Of a stretch of 5,642 nt of DNA, positions 3,793 through 5,642 are shown in pieces (the stretch's first letter is position 1; each line of letters opens with the position of its first letter). Source of the DNA: an archaeon. GTDB taxonomy: Archaea; Asgardarchaeota; Hermodarchaeia; Hermodarchaeales; Hermodarchaeaceae. The notes beneath the pieces were generated by a model. That model did no database searches. It was not told where the DNA came from and saw only the letters and a program-made list of their open reading frames with translations. Position numbers and translations under genes: made by a program. The stretch covers positions 1 to 5,642 of the forward strand of contig JABXGS010000088.1 of NCBI GenBank assembly GCA_016550425.1. Direction: 5' to 3'.

Positions 3793-5642
3793 GTGTCGGT
3801 TCATATTCACACAACCATCCCCAAAAAAACAGGGGCAATTTTAGATGAATTAGCTGGAACATATGGGACCAAAAGCCGCGTTCTTGAAATAGCTTTGGAA
3901 ACCTTGCTTCGCGTTGATAAAGTTGGTTCCTGTGACGATTGTCAATTGAAGGCACAAATCGAAGAACAGCTAAAACTACGCGAAACATTAGAGCTTGCTT
4001 CATTTCGCCGAGACTTATTGGATGAACTTCTCAAAATCGCTTTAGCGGACCAAACACTGGAAGAATTCATTCAATGGCAACAAAAGGAAGCACAACATAC
4101 TATAGAGCTAATTCAGAGTGCCATCCAGTGGAAAACACCAACACAATTTAGTGAATTTCTAGCGGTGATAGAGCTAATCAGCAAGACAACAAGGGGATTT
4201 GAGATTGCTTCCCATCGAGAAATGGATCACTCAATCGTTTTACGACCCGTAGTATTTCTTAGACTACCGGAATTAGTTGCTCTACAACTCGCGATCATAC
4301 TGGAAGGCATTGGCTGCCATTTTGATCTTCGAATTATACGAAAAGAGGTTATAATCAAAATGCTTCGAAGAGATTTATCAGCAATTCGACGTACTGATCC
4401 TATGCAACTAATCCTTCAAAGCCTAAAGGAGAAGTTAGCCACCCTTCAACCATTACTTTTCAAGGACCAACTTGCCTTAGTTGGACCTGCCTTCTTGAAA
4501 TGGGCAACAAAGAACCTTGAAGTGTCGGTCACAGACTTAGGAACTGCAATTGAGGATATTCAATTATTCCTCAAACCCAGCGAATTGCCTGATGTACCTC
4601 AAGAATTCATGCAAGGATTGCTCGAAGCAACTCGGGCAATGAATTGGATTTCGCAGTACAGAATCGATCATGAGTCCAATAGTCAATATCATATAACCTT
4701 TCAAGCAACATCACCCCCCATGGCTAACATCGCTACAATAAGCTTAGCAATTATTTTGGCAACACGAGGATGGAAACTCAACCGATACTCCACTGAATAT
4801 AACCACGGAACATTAGACGTAGAGCTAGTGGGAGAAAGCTCTCAGAATATTGTGGACCAGTTGAGTGATTTGAATCTGTATGGCGTAGTAAACGAACAGT
4901 TCTTGGATTCCATTCCAGTTCCACGAGAACTATATGAGACCTTTACGGTGAAAGTCTATGACAGTGATCGTCGACGATTTGACGAAATCTATCGAAATAT
5001 GGGTTTCCGAGTGGCAAATGCTATTCGTATGCTAGGTAGCGATGATGATTCACGCATATTACAACTCGCTCAAATGTTTATTGAGAAAAACATCCACCAA
5101 GCTCAGCCCAATGCTGACGTTCGATTTGTTGATGATGAAAATTTCTCAATAGTCTTCAAGAAAATGAATGCGGTAACATTGGCTAGCCAACGATTAATCA
5201 TTGGAGCGATGCTTGAGGCTTTAGGGTATCAAGTTTCTTTCAAGGAGTTCCAAAATCTACTGAGTGTTGTGATGAAGAAAGTTGACAAACCATTCCTAAG
5301 TCCTCTTCATCGAAGGGAAGTTGTTCAAATGGTGAGTGATGCAATTGCCGCAGATTCAGCAAAGAATGCCCTTAAGCAAGTGAAACCCACATTAGACGAT
5401 CTATTTCCATTGGATTATCCTTGGACGATACATGAAATTGGAGACCGGCTCTTAGAGATGTATCGTGAGTTAGGGATACAAGTGGAAATCGAGTACTTCG
5501 AGGGGGGGTTTACCCTCAAATATCGCACTTGCCCCTATTACAAACTGGTTAAGAATGATCAAAAGACATGGCTCTGTACCTTCCGAAAAAAGGCCATTGA
5601 GTATATTCTCTCACGAGTAACAAAAACAGGTAAAGGACAAAT
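3793..5642 (+). CDS. Ribbon-helix-helix regulator with repeated alpha/beta sensor-like domains (3' end outside window)
   Basis: The frame is open for 616 codons and runs off the window. Residues 1-40 are a ribbon-helix-helix (CopG/MetJ-like) DNA-binding domain: the strand VHIHTTIP, helix 1 KKTGAILDELAGTY, the turn GTKS, then helix 2 RVLEIALETLL. This fixes the GTG start, since the domain begins at residue 2 and no in-frame ATG occurs before residue 144. SCDDC (46-50) adds a CxxC. The rest is built of a repeated helix-strand-strand-helix-strand unit at about 117-190, 269-346 and 420-497, whose conserved glycines G174, G326 and G478 are each 152 residues apart. A fourth version from about 543 keeps the same order but carries C580 in TCPYYKL and C595 in WLCTF, a pairing reminiscent of metal- or ligand-binding output domains of archaeal regulators (V4R or MetOD1-like; not confirmed). 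It is probably a cytoplasmic sensor-regulator; ligand unknown. No transmembrane segment is visible. Confidence 0.85.
   Translation, partial: MSVHIHTTIPKKTGAILDELAGTYGTKSRVLEIALETLLRVDKVGSCDDCQLKAQIEEQLKLRETLELASFRRDLLDELLKIALADQTLEEFIQWQQKEAQHTIELIQSAIQWKTPTQFSEFLAVIELISKTTRGFEIASHREMDHSIVLRPVVFLRLPELVALQLAIILEGIGCHFDLRIIRKEVIIKMLRRDLSAIRRTDPMQLILQSLKEKLATLQPLLFKDQLALVGPAFLKWATKNLEVSVTDLGTAIEDIQLFLKPSELPDVPQEFMQGLLEATRAMNWISQYRIDHESNSQYHITFQATSPPMANIATISLAIILATRGWKLNRYSTEYNHGTLDVELVGESSQNIVDQLSDLNLYGVVNEQFLDSIPVPRELYETFTVKVYDSDRRRFDEIYRNMGFRVANAIRMLGSDDDSRILQLAQMFIEKNIHQAQPNADVRFVDDENFSIVFKKMNAVTLASQRLIIGAMLEALGYQVSFKEFQNLLSVVMKKVDKPFLSPLHRREVVQMVSDAIAADSAKNALKQVKPTLDDLFPLDYPWTIHEIGDRLLEMYRELGIQVEIEYFEGGFTLKYRTCPYYKLVKNDQKTWLCTFRKKAIEYILSRVTKTGKGQ
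4141..4362 (+). repeat. Protein repeat unit 1 in the ribbon-helix-helix regulator
   Basis: Residues 117-190 form helix TQFSEFLAVIELISKTT, strand GFEIA, strand HSIVLRPVVF, helix LPELVALQLAIILEGIG and a final strand pair (CHFDLRII, EVIIKM). Compared with the fourth copy it lacks the cysteines at the end of strand 2 and the start of helix 2. The region between the ribbon-helix-helix domain and this unit (51-116) is predicted helical by eye. Confidence 0.65.
4597..4830 (+). repeat. Protein repeat unit 2 in the ribbon-helix-helix regulator
   Basis: Residues 269-346 repeat the order of unit 1: helix PQEFMQGLLEATRAMNWIS, strand QYRI, strand QYHITFQAT, helix ANIATISLAIILATRG, then WKLNRY and TLDVELV strands. 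LAIILATRGW lines up with LAIILEGIGC of unit 1 without gaps at a 152-residue offset. The cysteines of the fourth copy are missing. Confidence 0.65.
5050..5283 (+). repeat. Protein repeat unit 3 in the ribbon-helix-helix regulator
   Basis: Residues 420-497 give helix SRILQLAQMFIEKNI, strand ADVRF, strand NFSIVFKK, helix LASQRLIIGAMLEALG, then YQVSFKEF and LLSVVMKKV strands. G478 is 152 residues after G326 of unit 2. The cysteine positions of the fourth copy are M458 and a residue near A464 here. Confidence 0.6.
5419..5642 (+). repeat. Fourth, cysteine-bearing unit, truncated by the window end
   Basis: Residues 543-616 give helix IHEIGDRLLEMYRELG, strand IQVEIEYFE, strand GFTLKYRT, then CPYYKLVKNDQKTWLC with C580 and C595, and helix RKKAIEYILSR. 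The order agrees with units 1 to 3, but the spacing from unit 3 is about 30 residues shorter. The loop between the cysteines is longer than in the other units. The closing strands, which in similar archaeal domains often carry a further cysteine, lie beyond the window. Confidence 0.55.

Noticed and set aside
3779..3844. ATG at 3779 as start of the regulator gene
   Set aside because: It is in a different frame and reaches a TAG after 21 codons. The GTG at 3793 gives an intact ribbon-helix-helix domain.
3653..4003. Minus-strand frame of 116 codons across the end of gdhA and the start of the regulator gene
   Set aside because: It runs through the terminator, the promoter and the ribbon-helix-helix domain coded on the other strand, so it is a shadow.
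5502..5508. Run of seven G as a possible frameshift site in the regulator gene
   Set aside because: The frame continues with sensible protein on both sides (YFEGGFTLKYRTCPYY), matching the strand pattern of the other units, so no frameshift is needed.
1..5642. CRISPR arrays, tRNA or rRNA genes, insertion sequences
   Set aside because: I saw no regularly spaced direct repeats, no cloverleaf-like conserved tRNA elements, no transposase motifs and no terminal inverted repeats.

Overview
The window looks archaeal. It encodes a hexameric-type glutamate dehydrogenase whose core closely follows the archaeal (Pyrococcus/Thermococcus-like) motifs, a KaiC/RecA-superfamily protein of the kind abundant in archaea, an NfnA/SudB-type flavoprotein and a ribbon-helix-helix regulator. 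AGGTG(A)-type Shine-Dalgarno sites, A/T-rich TATA-like boxes and U-tract ends fit this. GC content is a little over 40% by eye. An Asgard archaeon is possible, but I see no marker gene that settles the lineage.

Layout. Positions 1-135 hold no convincing gene, only a U-rich candidate terminator read on the minus strand. Two minus-strand genes follow. The first-transcribed is a KaiC-like protein (1773-1045) in which all the ATPase motifs are degenerate. It is followed after 72 bases by an NfnA-type FAD/[2Fe-2S] electron-transfer subunit (972-136). A 135-base divergent intergenic region (1774-1908) separates these from glutamate dehydrogenase on the plus strand (1909-3687). That enzyme carries an extra N-terminal region of about 165 residues that appears internally duplicated. 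It ends at a hairpin-plus-T-tract terminator. After about 105 bases, a large plus-strand gene starts at a GTG (3793) and stays open to the window end (616 codons, incomplete). It encodes an N-terminal ribbon-helix-helix DNA-binding domain, a CxxC, three alpha/beta repeats spaced exactly 152 residues apart, and a fourth, cysteine-bearing version cut by the window edge.

How the parts may work together (inference). The hexamer TGTACA occurs five times, and all five are outside the four genes. Two copies form a dyad in the divergent region between the KaiC-like gene and gdhA. Two more flank the TATA-like box of the ribbon-helix-helix gene. This is what one expects if that protein represses its own promoter and also controls the neighbouring redox and nitrogen genes. 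The candidate system is therefore a multi-sensor ribbon-helix-helix regulator linked to a glutamate dehydrogenase with an unfamiliar regulatory-looking extension, a pseudo-ATPase KaiC relative and an NfnA-type subunit without a visible NfnB partner.
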